Translations under genes and position numbers: made by a program
Notes under the pieces: generated by a model
Databases searched by the model: none
The model's input: only the letters and a program-made list of their open reading frames with translations
What the model was told of the DNA's origin: nothing
DNA from: CAYLJO01 sp964383905
GTDB lineage: Bacteria; Acidobacteriota; Blastocatellia; Pyrinomonadales; Pyrinomonadaceae
Assembly (NCBI GenBank): GCA_964383905.1
Contig: CAYLJO010000028.1
Location: 1 to 42,758 of the forward strand
Reading direction: 5' to 3'
DNA: 42,758 nt
Part shown: piece after piece, positions 1 to 7,501 of the stretch
Numbering within the stretch: position 1 is the stretch's first letter
Layout: every line of letters begins with the position of its first letter

Positions 1-97
1 CACCCGACCGTTATTTCGGCTCGATCAATTGCGGAGGAATAAATGATAGCACCGACTGCTCGTAATTTGCATTGAGATCCCCCCTTTTATGGTGGTG

Positions 98-2032
98 CTA
101 AGGCCCCGCCTGGTAGACGCGAATCTCCGCCGAAGGGTTGGCGCGGTGAGGGACGGCTACATAGAGTTGGCCGAGTTCCGGAGAGAACAGGGCCGTGCGC
201 GCACCCGCAGCCGTCGTAATTCTGGCGACGACTTTGTAGCGGTCAGCATCCGTTTGTTCGTAAGCCATCACCGCCCCTTCGCCAAAGCTGGCGTAAATGC
301 GTTGGCGGACCGCGTCATAGAAAATATCGTCCGAGTCCTTGCCGGCCGGGAGAGTCGCCACCAGCTTTCCCGTCTCCGTGTTATAGACGAGCAGACGGGG
401 CGGTCGCCGCGTGACCACGAAGAGCCTGTGATGAGCTTCGTCGAGGGCCATCGGGTAATTATCGCTCTCCATTAATGGCCAGCTTGCTGTCACCGCCCTT
501 TTACTCAGATCGACGACCGCAATTCTGTGGCGCGTGGGGACGTTGACGTAGACCTTCCCGTTAGTTGAGTCAAGCTGGAAAGATTCGGGGTGGCCGCCGA
601 GAGGGATGTCAAAAAGGCGCTCACCTTTATCGCTCAGAACGCCGAGGGTACCTTCGCCGTAACCCACATAAACATGCTTATTCGCCGCGTCATAACGGAC
701 GTTATCGGCGTCTCCGCTGAAGCGAACGGCCGCGACCTTCGCCCACGAGTCCCCATCGAAGAAGGTGGTGACCCCGTCTGCCCGATTAGCGACAACGGCC
801 ACGTTAGATTCAGGCAGGTACCGCACCCCCTGAGGCTCATGCAGGCCCGTTACGCTTCGCACCCGCTCCCCTTTCTTGAGGTCAATTACCTCCAACGTGT
901 TATTCCCCAGGGCGGCCACGAACAGTCTCTGACCGCCCGGATCTACGGCCATGTGGTCGATCCTCCCTTGCACGCCGGGGAGCGGAATCCTTTTGATCAG
1001 GCGTAGCGGTCCGACGGTCGCGTGCTGGGTCTTTAACCCGTGCGAAGGCTTCATAATCCTCAGCACGGGTTTCCCATGAAGATTTTCCAGGGGGAAGTAG
1101 ACGAGATGGGTCTTCTGATCCACGGCCACGGAATGAGCACCGGGCGCCAGGTAAGACTCTCCCACCTTCTTTACCCCACCGTTCTCCTCATCGAAGACTG
1201 AGACGATGCCGCTTTCCGAGGAGACGTAAAGCCGACCCAGGTCTTGATCGAAGGCAAGGACGTCAGGGTGAGCGCCGATCGGGTAAAGCACCCTCTGCCT
1301 TTTGGCTTTGAGATCGAAGACGACCAGCCTGGGAGCAGTCCCCCCGCATGAAACGAAGGCGAGGCGGTTGGGCGAATCTATAGCCAGGCCGTGACAACTC
1401 GCGACTCCTGCGAGACGATAGCGGGCGATCACCTGATCAAGCGTCGGATCAATCTCGGCTAGATCATTAACCCGATGAACAGTGACAAAGATGTGGCGTG
1501 ATGCCGAATCGTATTGGGTGTTCCCGGCGCCCCCTCCGATCTGAACGGCGGGCATCGCCTTGTTCGTTCTGGCATCGATAACAGGCTCCGTTCCGCCCCT
1601 GTTATTAGAAACGTAGATCCTGGCGTCTTTCGTGTCGTAAGCGAGTCCGTTCGGGTAATCACCGGCCGGCACCCGGGCCAGGATACGCAGGGTTTGGTCG
1701 TCGATCACGGCGAGCTCGTTCGTGCCCGTGGCAGTCGCGTAGACGCGGTGGATCTCCGGTACGGCGATGACGCCATGGACGCTCGCCAGGTCTGCGACCT
1801 CAGAGATCACACGTCGATTTCTCGTGTCGAAAACCGTCAGGCGGTTGGCGCCGAGATGTGCGATGTAAAGTCTCCCGCCATCGCTATCCACGCTCTGATA
1901 ATCGAAACGCGAAGGGCCGCCCGGCAGGGGGACGTCGGCGACCCTCTCCAGCGGCAACCCACCTTGCGCGAGAGCCTTCTGGGCGAGACACGTGCAGAGG
2001 ACAAGCACCGTCACGAGCACTTTGCGCTTCAT
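98..2032 (-). CDS. Secreted double YVTN/YncE-type beta-propeller protein
   Basis: The 644-residue product has a cleavable-looking signal peptide (residues 1-21, MKRKVLVTVLVLCTC then ALAQ). Two tandem YncE-like beta-propeller halves follow, roughly residues 25-310 and 320-644. Each half is built from repeats of the form R-(L/I)-(Y/F)-V-x-x-x-x-x-x-x-(L/V)-x-V-(I/F)-D, for example GRLYVSS, KHVYVGYGEG and GKVYVNV. The start at 2032 is preferred over upstream in-frame codons because a GGAGG lies 7 bases before it and the signal peptide begins there. Propellers of this family act extracytoplasmically in binding or scaffolding, and no catalytic residues can be assigned. It is the last gene of a minus-strand run, 56 bp after the mu-crystallin family gene. 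The family call is firm; the role is unknown. Confidence 0.85.
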   Translation of the reverse strand: MKRKVLVTVLVLCTCLAQKALAQGGLPLERVADVPLPGGPSRFDYQSVDSDGGRLYIAHLGANRLTVFDTRNRRVISEVADLASVHGVIAVPEIHRVYATATGTNELAVIDDQTLRILARVPAGDYPNGLAYDTKDARIYVSNNRGGTEPVIDARTNKAMPAVQIGGGAGNTQYDSASRHIFVTVHRVNDLAEIDPTLDQVIARYRLAGVASCHGLAIDSPNRLAFVSCGGTAPRLVVFDLKAKRQRVLYPIGAHPDVLAFDQDLGRLYVSSESGIVSVFDEENGGVKKVGESYLAPGAHSVAVDQKTHLVYFPLENLHGKPVLRIMKPSHGLKTQHATVGPLRLIKRIPLPGVQGRIDHMAVDPGGQRLFVAALGNNTLEVIDLKKGERVRSVTGLHEPQGVRYLPESNVAVVANRADGVTTFFDGDSWAKVAAVRFSGDADNVRYDAANKHVYVGYGEGTLGVLSDKGERLFDIPLGGHPESFQLDSTNGKVYVNVPTRHRIAVVDLSKRAVTASWPLMESDNYPMALDEAHHRLFVVTRRPPRLLVYNTETGKLVATLPAGKDSDDIFYDAVRQRIYASFGEGAVMAYEQTDADRYKVVARITTAAGARTALFSPELGQLYVAVPHRANPSAEIRVYQAGP

Positions 2033-2088
2033 TCCTATGCCTCCTTTGAATAGCGTGTGACTTACGGCCGGCTCTTCTACTTTAAGCT

Positions 2089-3084
2089 TTAGCTCGCAAA
2101 GTTCAATCTGGTGCCGCTTCCGGCGCCAAGAGCCTTTTCGTACACAATTGCCGCCGCCGCGACGTCCTGCAACGCCATTCCGGTGCTGTCGAAGATAATG
2201 ATCTCCTCTCCGGACGTGCGGCCCGGCTTCAGACCTGCGATCACCTCGCCGAGCTCCGCATGCACGTCTGACCGGGTGATTAACCCCCTCCCCAAGGCGT
2301 GATGAAGCTCTCCGATGGCGGCGCACTGTTCCAGGATATCGACCACGATCTTATTCGAGACCATCAGCTCCGGATCCAACTCCTGTTTCTCCTCGCTGTC
2401 AGACCCGACGGCGGCGATGAAAGTCCCCGGCGCGACGTCTTCTCGGCTCAGGAAGTATTGTCTTGACGGCGTACAGGTGACGCAGATGTCACTTTGCCGG
2501 ACCGCTTTCGCCAGATCGCGGACCGCTTTCACCTCAATTCCCAGCTCGTCTGAAAAATCATTCGCCAACCGCCGGGCCTGGGCTTCATCAGTGTCGAAGG
2601 CGTATGCCCGCTCGAGGGAACGCACCCGAGAAAGCGCCCTCAGGGAGATCCGGCCCTGGTTGCCGCAACCGCAGACGGTGGCCACCGTGGAATCAGGACG
2701 GGCCAGATGCCTCGCCGCCACGGCCGTGGCCGCCCCGGTCCGGGTGATCGTGATTTCCGTCGAGTCCATGACGGCCAGCGGGTACCCGTTCTCCCCGTCA
2801 CACAACACAATAATTCCCTGAATAAGGGGGAGACCAAACCGCTTTACGTTGTGAAAGAAGTTCGCGTTGGTTTTCGCGGCGAAGTACGTTCGGTTGAGGT
2901 CAAGCAGCGCGGCCTTGATATGGAACCCGCCCTCGCGCGCGTGCACGCTCAGGACTCCCGGCGGTAAGGTTTTGCCTTCCGCGTATGATTTGAAGGCTTG
3001 CTCGACGGCCACGATACACTCGTCGATGCTCAGCAGCGACGCCACCTCCTGGCGCTTGAGCAGCAGGGTCCCCTCCGGTCTCAT
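2089..3084 (-). CDS. Ornithine cyclodeaminase/mu-crystallin family NAD(P)-dependent enzyme
   Basis: This 331-residue protein matches the ornithine cyclodeaminase/mu-crystallin superfamily, which includes ornithine cyclodeaminases, alanine dehydrogenases and delta1-pyrroline-2-carboxylate/ketimine reductases. Visible marks are the substrate-binding Lys in YFAAKTNANF, the dinucleotide-binding glycines in VCGCGNQGR, and the AAVGSDSEEKQELD segment that resembles the family AVGxDxPGKxELD motif. ATG 3084 is chosen because GGAGG precedes it by six bases and it lies outside pepE, 10 bp downstream of the pepE stop. Co-transcription with a dipeptidase suggests amino-acid recycling, but the exact substrate cannot be read from sequence. 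The family also occurs in siderophore and D-amino-acid pathways, with no sign of those here. Confidence 0.85.
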   Translation of the reverse strand: MRPEGTLLLKRQEVASLLSIDECIVAVEQAFKSYAEGKTLPPGVLSVHAREGGFHIKAALLDLNRTYFAAKTNANFFHNVKRFGLPLIQGIIVLCDGENGYPLAVMDSTEITITRTGAATAVAARHLARPDSTVATVCGCGNQGRISLRALSRVRSLERAYAFDTDEAQARRLANDFSDELGIEVKAVRDLAKAVRQSDICVTCTPSRQYFLSREDVAPGTFIAAVGSDSEEKQELDPELMVSNKIVVDILEQCAAIGELHHALGRGLITRSDVHAELGEVIAGLKPGRTSGEEIIIFDSTGMALQDVAAAAIVYEKALGAGSGTRLNFAS

Positions 3085-3094
3085 AAACCGCCTC

Positions 3095-3826
3095 CTATGC
3101 CGTGTTCGCAATAAGATGGTTGAGCTTCGACCCGGGCCCGGTTTCAACCGGGTCGTGACCCCGGCGGAAGATCCTGGCGGCGGCCACCCCTTTCAAGGTG
3201 ATCGAACCCTCCTCGACCAGTAGCATCGTCCCCTCGCGCAGCCCGACGACCGGCGCCTCGTTCTCTTCGTGGAACTGCCGGATTCTTTCCTCCTGGGTTT
3301 CGCCCATGTGCGTCGAAGCAGGATCGGGGTCCAGGTAGTGGGGGCTGATCTGGAAAGCGACGAGTCCGAGCGCGTCAAAGGAGGGCGGCTGGACGATCGG
3401 CATGTCTTTGGTCGTCTTGAGTGTCGGGCCGGCGACGATTGAGCCGGCGCTCGATCCGATGTAAGGCATCCCCTCTTCGAACCTCCGGCGGATTGCGGTG
3501 AGAAGGTTAAAGTCGTAGAGAGCCTTCAAAAGTCGAAAGGTATTTCCCCCGCCGACGAAAATGGCTTCCGCCTCGTCCACGGCTTGCCGCGCGTCCGCGG
3601 CTTCATGGATCGATTTAAGACCGTACCCCATCGCCTCGAAGCGCTTCCGCGCCATCGCGCCGTAGGCATCACGGTCGTAAAGGGCGAAGGGGACGAAGAG
3701 GACGCGCCCGATGGCTCCTAAAAGATTACGTATCTCTACTTCGACGTGGTCGAGGTAGCCGCTGCCGTAATGCGTCGAATTGCTGATCAGCAGAAGTCGT
3801 TCAGCCCGGCTGTCAACTCTCAACAT
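3095..3826 (-). CDS. pepE: Peptidase E (alpha-aspartyl dipeptidase, family S51)
   Basis: The 243-residue cytoplasmic serine peptidase should hydrolyse N-terminal Asp-Xaa dipeptides. The family nucleophile motif is present as GSSAGS with Ser126 as likely nucleophile. His163 in SPHYLD and Glu198 in GLREGT fit the other catalytic positions, and the IFVGGGNTF turn typical of S51 lies at residues 89-97. Length equals the usual PepE size. A GGAGG-rich ribosome site (AGGAGGGAGG) precedes ATG 3826. It is followed after only 10 bp by the mu-crystallin family gene, so the two are probably one transcript, and it lies about 120 bp downstream of chrA. The catalytic numbering is inferred from motif alignment by eye. 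Confidence 0.9.
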   Translation of the reverse strand: MLRVDSRAERLLLISNSTHYGSGYLDHVEVEIRNLLGAIGRVLFVPFALYDRDAYGAMARKRFEAMGYGLKSIHEAADARQAVDEAEAIFVGGGNTFRLLKALYDFNLLTAIRRRFEEGMPYIGSSAGSIVAGPTLKTTKDMPIVQPPSFDALGLVAFQISPHYLDPDPASTHMGETQEERIRQFHEENEAPVVGLREGTMLLVEEGSITLKGVAAARIFRRGHDPVETGPGSKLNHLIANTA

Positions 3827-3943
3827 TTTCCGCCTCCCTCCTATAGCTACGCCTCATCAATTTAATTTGGCCTTCTTAGCCTGCGTACCCCTCTCCGGCG
3901 TCTGCCTCACTCTTCAACCGCATGACGGCAACGGTCGACCTAG

Positions 3944-5161
3944 CTAACTCAGCGCGCGAACCGCCGCGTAGATGATGCCGGTCGCCATCGCGCCGACCGC
4001 GACGAAGGCCACGTCGGCCTTGAGGAGGACGATCACCAGGAAGGCGACCGCCGCGATGGCAATACTTACAGGGCCGACGAGCGCTTCCGGGGCCAGTTCG
4101 AGCGAGACGACGATGATGACGCCGACGACCCCCGCGCTGGCCCCCGCAAGGAAGGCCTGCACCGCGCGGTTGTTGCGGACCTGCTCGACGTAGCGAGCGC
4201 CGGCCAGGACGAAGACGAATGAGGGGAGAAAGACGAAGAAGGTGGCGATCACCGCCCCCGGGATGCCGCCGGCAATGAATCCGGCGAAGGTTGTGAACAG
4301 CATAAACGGCCCGGGTGTGGCCACGCTCAGCGCCACACCGTCCAGGAGCTGCCCGGCCGTCAGCCAGTGGTACTGGTCAACCGCACCGCGCTGCAAAAAT
4401 ATCAGTGAAGCATACGCCCCGCCGAAGCTAAATAGACCGGTCTTGAGGAAGAGCCAGGCCATCTGCAACCAGCGCGAATCCGTCAGGCTGACGGTGAAGC
4501 CAAACCCGCCGATGACCGCCGGCATCACAGCCTTCGCCCGTCGCAGGCGGGGTAAGCCCTCTTTGATCAGCAGGTTCAAAAAACCGGCGAGAAGCAGGAT
4601 CAGGAGAAAATTGACGCCCGCGAAGCGCATCCCGACAAAAGCCCCGACAAGCAGCGCGGCCAGAACAACGTTTCTGATCGCCGCCCGGCCGAGCTTGATG
4701 ATCCCGGCGGCAATAATGCCCAGCACCGCCGGCTTCAGGATATAAAGCGCGTCGTTGACCGGGGGCAGGCTGCCGTAGGTTACATATAGCCAGCTCAGCA
4801 GGATCATCACCACGGCCCCGGGAATGATAAAGGTGAGGCCGGCGAGGATTCCGCCGAGTAGCTTTCGTTTCAGGTAGCCGACGTAGATGGCCAGTTGCAG
4901 CGCTTCGGGGCCGGGCAGCATGTGGCAGAAGCCCATGATCTTGACAAACCGGTCATTCGACAGCCAGTGGCGACGCTCAACCATGTGGTTAAACATCATC
5001 GTAATTTGGGCGACGGGGCCGCCCACGTTGATGAAGCCCAGCATCAGGAAGTAGAGAAACACCTCCCGCCAGGAAGGCATTTGGTGGTCTTCACCGGGGG
5101 CCGTCTCCTCAACCTTTTGGACAACACCCGCCTGACTTTCTCCCATTTCGGTATGTGACAT
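3944..5161 (-). CDS. chrA: Chromate transporter ChrA (two-domain CHR family)
   Basis: ChrA is an inner-membrane exporter driving chromate out of the cytoplasm. The 405-residue product is the long form with two homologous CHR halves. The first half begins FLYFLMLGFINVGGPVAQI and carries the MLPGPEALQLAIYVG loop; the second begins WLFLKTGLFSFGGAYASL with VALSVATPGPF. About ten to twelve hydrophobic segments are visible. ATG 5161 is preferred to the ATG seven codons upstream because AGGTG sits directly before it. It follows chrB by 51 bp, the standard chrBA order. The family also includes sulfate-related members, but the adjoining chrB and chrC make chromate the best substrate call. Confidence 0.93.
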   Translation of the reverse strand: MSHTEMGESQAGVVQKVEETAPGEDHQMPSWREVFLYFLMLGFINVGGPVAQITMMFNHMVERRHWLSNDRFVKIMGFCHMLPGPEALQLAIYVGYLKRKLLGGILAGLTFIIPGAVVMILLSWLYVTYGSLPPVNDALYILKPAVLGIIAAGIIKLGRAAIRNVVLAALLVGAFVGMRFAGVNFLLILLLAGFLNLLIKEGLPRLRRAKAVMPAVIGGFGFTVSLTDSRWLQMAWLFLKTGLFSFGGAYASLIFLQRGAVDQYHWLTAGQLLDGVALSVATPGPFMLFTTFAGFIAGGIPGAVIATFFVFLPSFVFVLAGARYVEQVRNNRAVQAFLAGASAGVVGVIIVVSLELAPEALVGPVSIAIAAVAFLVIVLLKADVAFVAVGAMATGIIYAAVRALS

Positions 5162-5212
5162 GGTGTCACCTTTCGCCGCCATTGCAGATCGGTTGTTATG
5201 CCGGTTCGAGAA

Positions 5213-6301
5213 TCATTTGCGTGCCGAAGGTCTCTTTCTCTGCTTCCCCCCCTTGCGAGCGTTCCGCTGCCTTTTAGCCCTCTTCCGTTGTCTGTCTTCG
5301 GTGTTGCGGTTGAGCAACGCATACAAGCCGTCAAAAACGACGCCCGAGTGCTGGATGCGCTTCCGGTCATCCTTGAGCAGGAGGGCGAGGCCGCTCACGA
5401 TCGCGTTGAGACCTGCCGCCTCAAGCCGGTGGAACTTGTCGTCCTTCAGATCTATGTCATGGACGATCTCGGCGAGCTCACGCAACCCCGGGTTATCACT
5501 GAGCCCGAATCGCTTGATCATGGTCTCGAAGGTGCAGTCCTCGCCCTGGTGCGTGAACTCGGCGCCGAACATATCGAAGGCTATTCCGCCCTCTACCGTT
5601 TCACCGTCGGCGACGAAATCAAAGCGGGGCCGCCTGTCAATGAACTGCCTGATCAGCCAGGCGGAGGCCAGCCGGTCGATATGCAGGTTGCGGCGGGTGA
5701 CCCAACGGCGCCCCTGATACTCGTTGGGGTCGAGCGTTGCGCCGCGGGCCAGGCCGGACTTTGCGCCCGCGGATTTGCGCGGCTGGATGTCACGGAGAGC
5801 TTTCCGGCACCGTTCATACGCCGCCAGAGCTTCCGCGCGGCCCCGGGCGTTGAAGAAGTCGGTCGAGATGATGCGCACGAGCTCCGTATGCAGCTTGTCG
5901 AGCTCAGCCTCGTGGCCGCCGAGCCGGCCGGCGGAGAGGTGGCCCCCGCGCTTCTGTTCGCGGATCGCGCCGCCCAAGCCATCTAAATCAGCCGCGACGC
6001 GCGCATACTCCTCATCCCTCTCACGGCGGAACGAGGCGATAATCTCTTCATCCGTCGCCCCCTCAACCGATCCGGCCCGAAACACCGTCGCCTCCCCGCC
6101 GGAAGATTCGATCTCCTGTTTGAGCCATTGAAAGTCCTCGTGCGTCTTCTCATTGAACGGCAGTACGTAGACGGAGTTTTTGACCGGCACGGCGCCCAGC
6201 TTCTGCAGCTTGCGCCACGTGCGGACGCGTATGCTCGTCGGCTTCGGCGGCAACTGGTGAATGAGCAGGATCCACTCCCGCTTTGGCGCTACCCCTCTCA
6301 T
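5213..6301 (-). CDS. chrB: Chromate resistance protein ChrB (chromate-responsive regulator)
   Basis: The 362-residue protein combines an N-terminal ChrB domain (residues about 8-160, beginning WILLIHQLPPKPTSIRVRTW and continuing KLQKLGAVPVKNSVYVLP) with a C-terminal ChrB domain (about 200-335, starting RRWVTRRNLHIDRLASAWLI and containing DMFGAEFTHQGEDCTFE and AEIVHDIDLKDDKF). Characterised ChrB proteins sense chromate and control the chr operon, and some act enzymatically. It ends in a basic Arg/Lys-rich tail (residues about 335-362) that could contact nucleic acid. It is immediately upstream of chrA. Its own promoter overlaps an 18-bp palindrome at 6326-6343, consistent with autoregulation, although which protein binds there is not known. 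Confidence 0.92.
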   Translation of the reverse strand: MRGVAPKREWILLIHQLPPKPTSIRVRTWRKLQKLGAVPVKNSVYVLPFNEKTHEDFQWLKQEIESSGGEATVFRAGSVEGATDEEIIASFRRERDEEYARVAADLDGLGGAIREQKRGGHLSAGRLGGHEAELDKLHTELVRIISTDFFNARGRAEALAAYERCRKALRDIQPRKSAGAKSGLARGATLDPNEYQGRRWVTRRNLHIDRLASAWLIRQFIDRRPRFDFVADGETVEGGIAFDMFGAEFTHQGEDCTFETMIKRFGLSDNPGLRELAEIVHDIDLKDDKFHRLEAAGLNAIVSGLALLLKDDRKRIQHSGVVFDGLYALLNRNTEDRQRKRAKRQRNARKGGKQRKRPSARK

Positions 6302-6324
6302 GGCTCAAAGTAACAAGTCGATGG

Positions 6325-6353
6325 ATTGTAACAACTGTTACAAATAAAGGCAA
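6325..6353 (-). promoter_or_regulatory. Predicted chrB promoter with overlapping palindromic operator
   Basis: On the minus strand a -35-like TTGCCT (6353-6348), a 17-base spacer and a -10-like TACAAT (6330-6325) lie just upstream of chrB. The inverted repeat TTGTAACA-N2-TGTTACAA (6326-6343) fills the spacer and overlaps the -10, and an extra half site GTAACA lies at 6310-6315. Such placement is typical of a repressor operator. The same word recurs inside the MFS promoter at 8822-8832. The sequence is seen directly; function is inferred. Confidence 0.55.
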
Positions 6354-6534
6354 TCCCGGGGCGGGTTGACGCCGGTGAGGGGCGGATCAACTTGCCGCGA
6401 CGGGGCGGCCGCATCCGTTGCCGAGTCTATACGTATACCGGGGCGTGAGTCGTCGATCACTAGACTCACTCCTGCCGGATAAAGTATGTCAAGGTCTTTC
6501 ATGAATGCGGGCACGCTCGCCAATCTTGCGGCTT

Positions 6535-7308
6535 TCACGCCGCGCCCGACCTCATCGCCGCTTCGGCGCGACGGCTGACCTCTTCCCAGTTGACGTTTTG
6601 CATAAATGCGTCAACGTACCTGGCCGCGGCGGCACCGTAATCCATGTGGTAAGCGTGTTCGTACATGTCGAGCACAAGGAGCGGATGCCCCATCGGCGCA
6701 TTGTGCATGTGGTCCCACGACCAGTAGTTGTGGATCTCACCTGTATGCGCGTTATAAGCAAGAATCACCCAGCCGGAGCCCCCGCCGAGGGCATTCCCGG
6801 TCCTTTTGAACTCGGCCTCCCATTGCTCGTAGCTCCCGAACCATTGCTTGAGCAGGTCGAGAACCTTGCCCCCGGCGCGACCATCGCCCCCCAAATTGGC
6901 GAAATAATGTTCGTGCAGGACGACGGAGCCGGTGCGCACTAACTCCTCGCGCTTGAGGTCCCCGTAAACGTAGGCGGGCAGATCTTTATCGCGCAGTAGT
7001 GAGGCCAGCCGCTGCTCGACTACGTTAAGGGCTTTGACCGCCCCGCCGTAATTATTCTCCCAGTGCGATCTAATAAGCTTCTCGGAGAGCCCTTTAAGTT
7101 TGGCTGGATCGAAAGGCAAGGGCTTCGGTTGGTGATGCCCGCGGAAGGCCCGCGCTGCCGCCACTTCGGTTGTCTGTCCTTCAATACTCATCTTTGTACT
7201 CTCCTCACTGGCATCTACTTTCTCGGTGCCGATCAGATTAGCGAGCGCCAGCCCGGCGCTTCCGGCGGTCAGGGTCGTGATAGCTTTTCGCCTCGAAACA
7301 GTCTTCAT
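6535..7308 (-). CDS. chrC: Tat-exported Fe/Mn superoxide dismutase, ChrC type
   Basis: The 257-residue protein starts with a twin-arginine signal (SRRKAITTLTAG at residues 5-16 followed by a hydrophobic stretch) and then an Fe/Mn superoxide dismutase fold. Likely metal ligands are His82 (SHWENNY), His132 (LHEHYF), Asp214 and His218 (LDMYEHAYHMDY). The usual Trp of the D-x-W-E-H motif is Tyr here. Chr operons in other bacteria contain a superoxide dismutase-like chrC, so its place beside chrBA supports a role against superoxide made during chromate reduction, probably in the periplasm. GGAGG lies 10 bases upstream of ATG 7308. The fold call is firm; export depends on the Tat reading. The chrC name rests on context. 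Confidence 0.87.
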   Translation of the reverse strand: MKTVSRRKAITTLTAGSAGLALANLIGTEKVDASEESTKMSIEGQTTEVAAARAFRGHHQPKPLPFDPAKLKGLSEKLIRSHWENNYGGAVKALNVVEQRLASLLRDKDLPAYVYGDLKREELVRTGSVVLHEHYFANLGGDGRAGGKVLDLLKQWFGSYEQWEAEFKRTGNALGGGSGWVILAYNAHTGEIHNYWSWDHMHNAPMGHPLLVLDMYEHAYHMDYGAAAARYVDAFMQNVNWEEVSRRAEAAMRSGAA

Positions 7309-7331
7309 ACTCGATGTGCCTCCTGTAGTCT

Positions 7332-7451
7332 TTATGTCGCGGTCACCCGCGGGTCGTCCAAGTAGGTTACAGCATCAGCTTTCGTTAACGGGCCAACCTT
7401 GCCCGCATCCTTAAAGGTGTGAGCGGCCTCGATCTTCTTCGCCTTCTCGCA
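7332..7451 (-). pseudogene. Degraded 3' end of an unidentified coding sequence
   Basis: Between the MFS gene and the superoxide dismutase gene, the minus strand reads as protein-like sequence ending in TAA at 7334-7332. It includes KKIEAAHTFKDAGKVG followed by LTKADAVTYLDDPRV. The frame is closed upstream by TAG and has no usable start codon. A second frame just upstream (about 7446-7505) reads protein-like too (KIIRPVSRTPNPAVLV), so a one-base frameshift could join them. No homologue is recognised. It most likely is the tail of a gene lost from the chromate cluster. Confidence 0.4.
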
Positions 7452-7470
7452 CTAACACGGCAGGGTTGGG

Positions 7471-7488
7471 CGTCCGGCTCACCGGACG
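7471..7488 (-). terminator. GC-rich hairpin after the MFS gene
   Basis: A perfect 7-bp stem (CGTCCGG / CCGGACG) with a four-base loop lies 14 bases downstream of the MFS stop codon. There is no T-run after it on the minus strand, so it may act as a weak or factor-dependent terminator or an RNA-stability element rather than a classic intrinsic terminator. Confidence 0.3.
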
Positions 7489-7501
7489 GATGATCTTCCG
7501 A

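Noticed and set aside
44..76. GGAGG followed by a 10-codon reading frame at the window start
   Set aside because: Too short to support, and the start and stop could be chance near the window edge.
2033..2326. N-terminal extension of the beta-propeller frame upstream of 2032
   Set aside because: It overlaps the mu-crystallin family gene, is Arg-rich, and would bury the signal peptide and the ribosome site at 2040-2044.
5198..5986. Plus-strand open frame of 262 codons
   Set aside because: It is antisense to chrB, which has clear domain motifs; the frame has no family features.
6338..6538. 66-codon minus-strand frame between chrC and chrB
   Set aside because: It overlaps the predicted chrB promoter, and its residues give no protein-like pattern.
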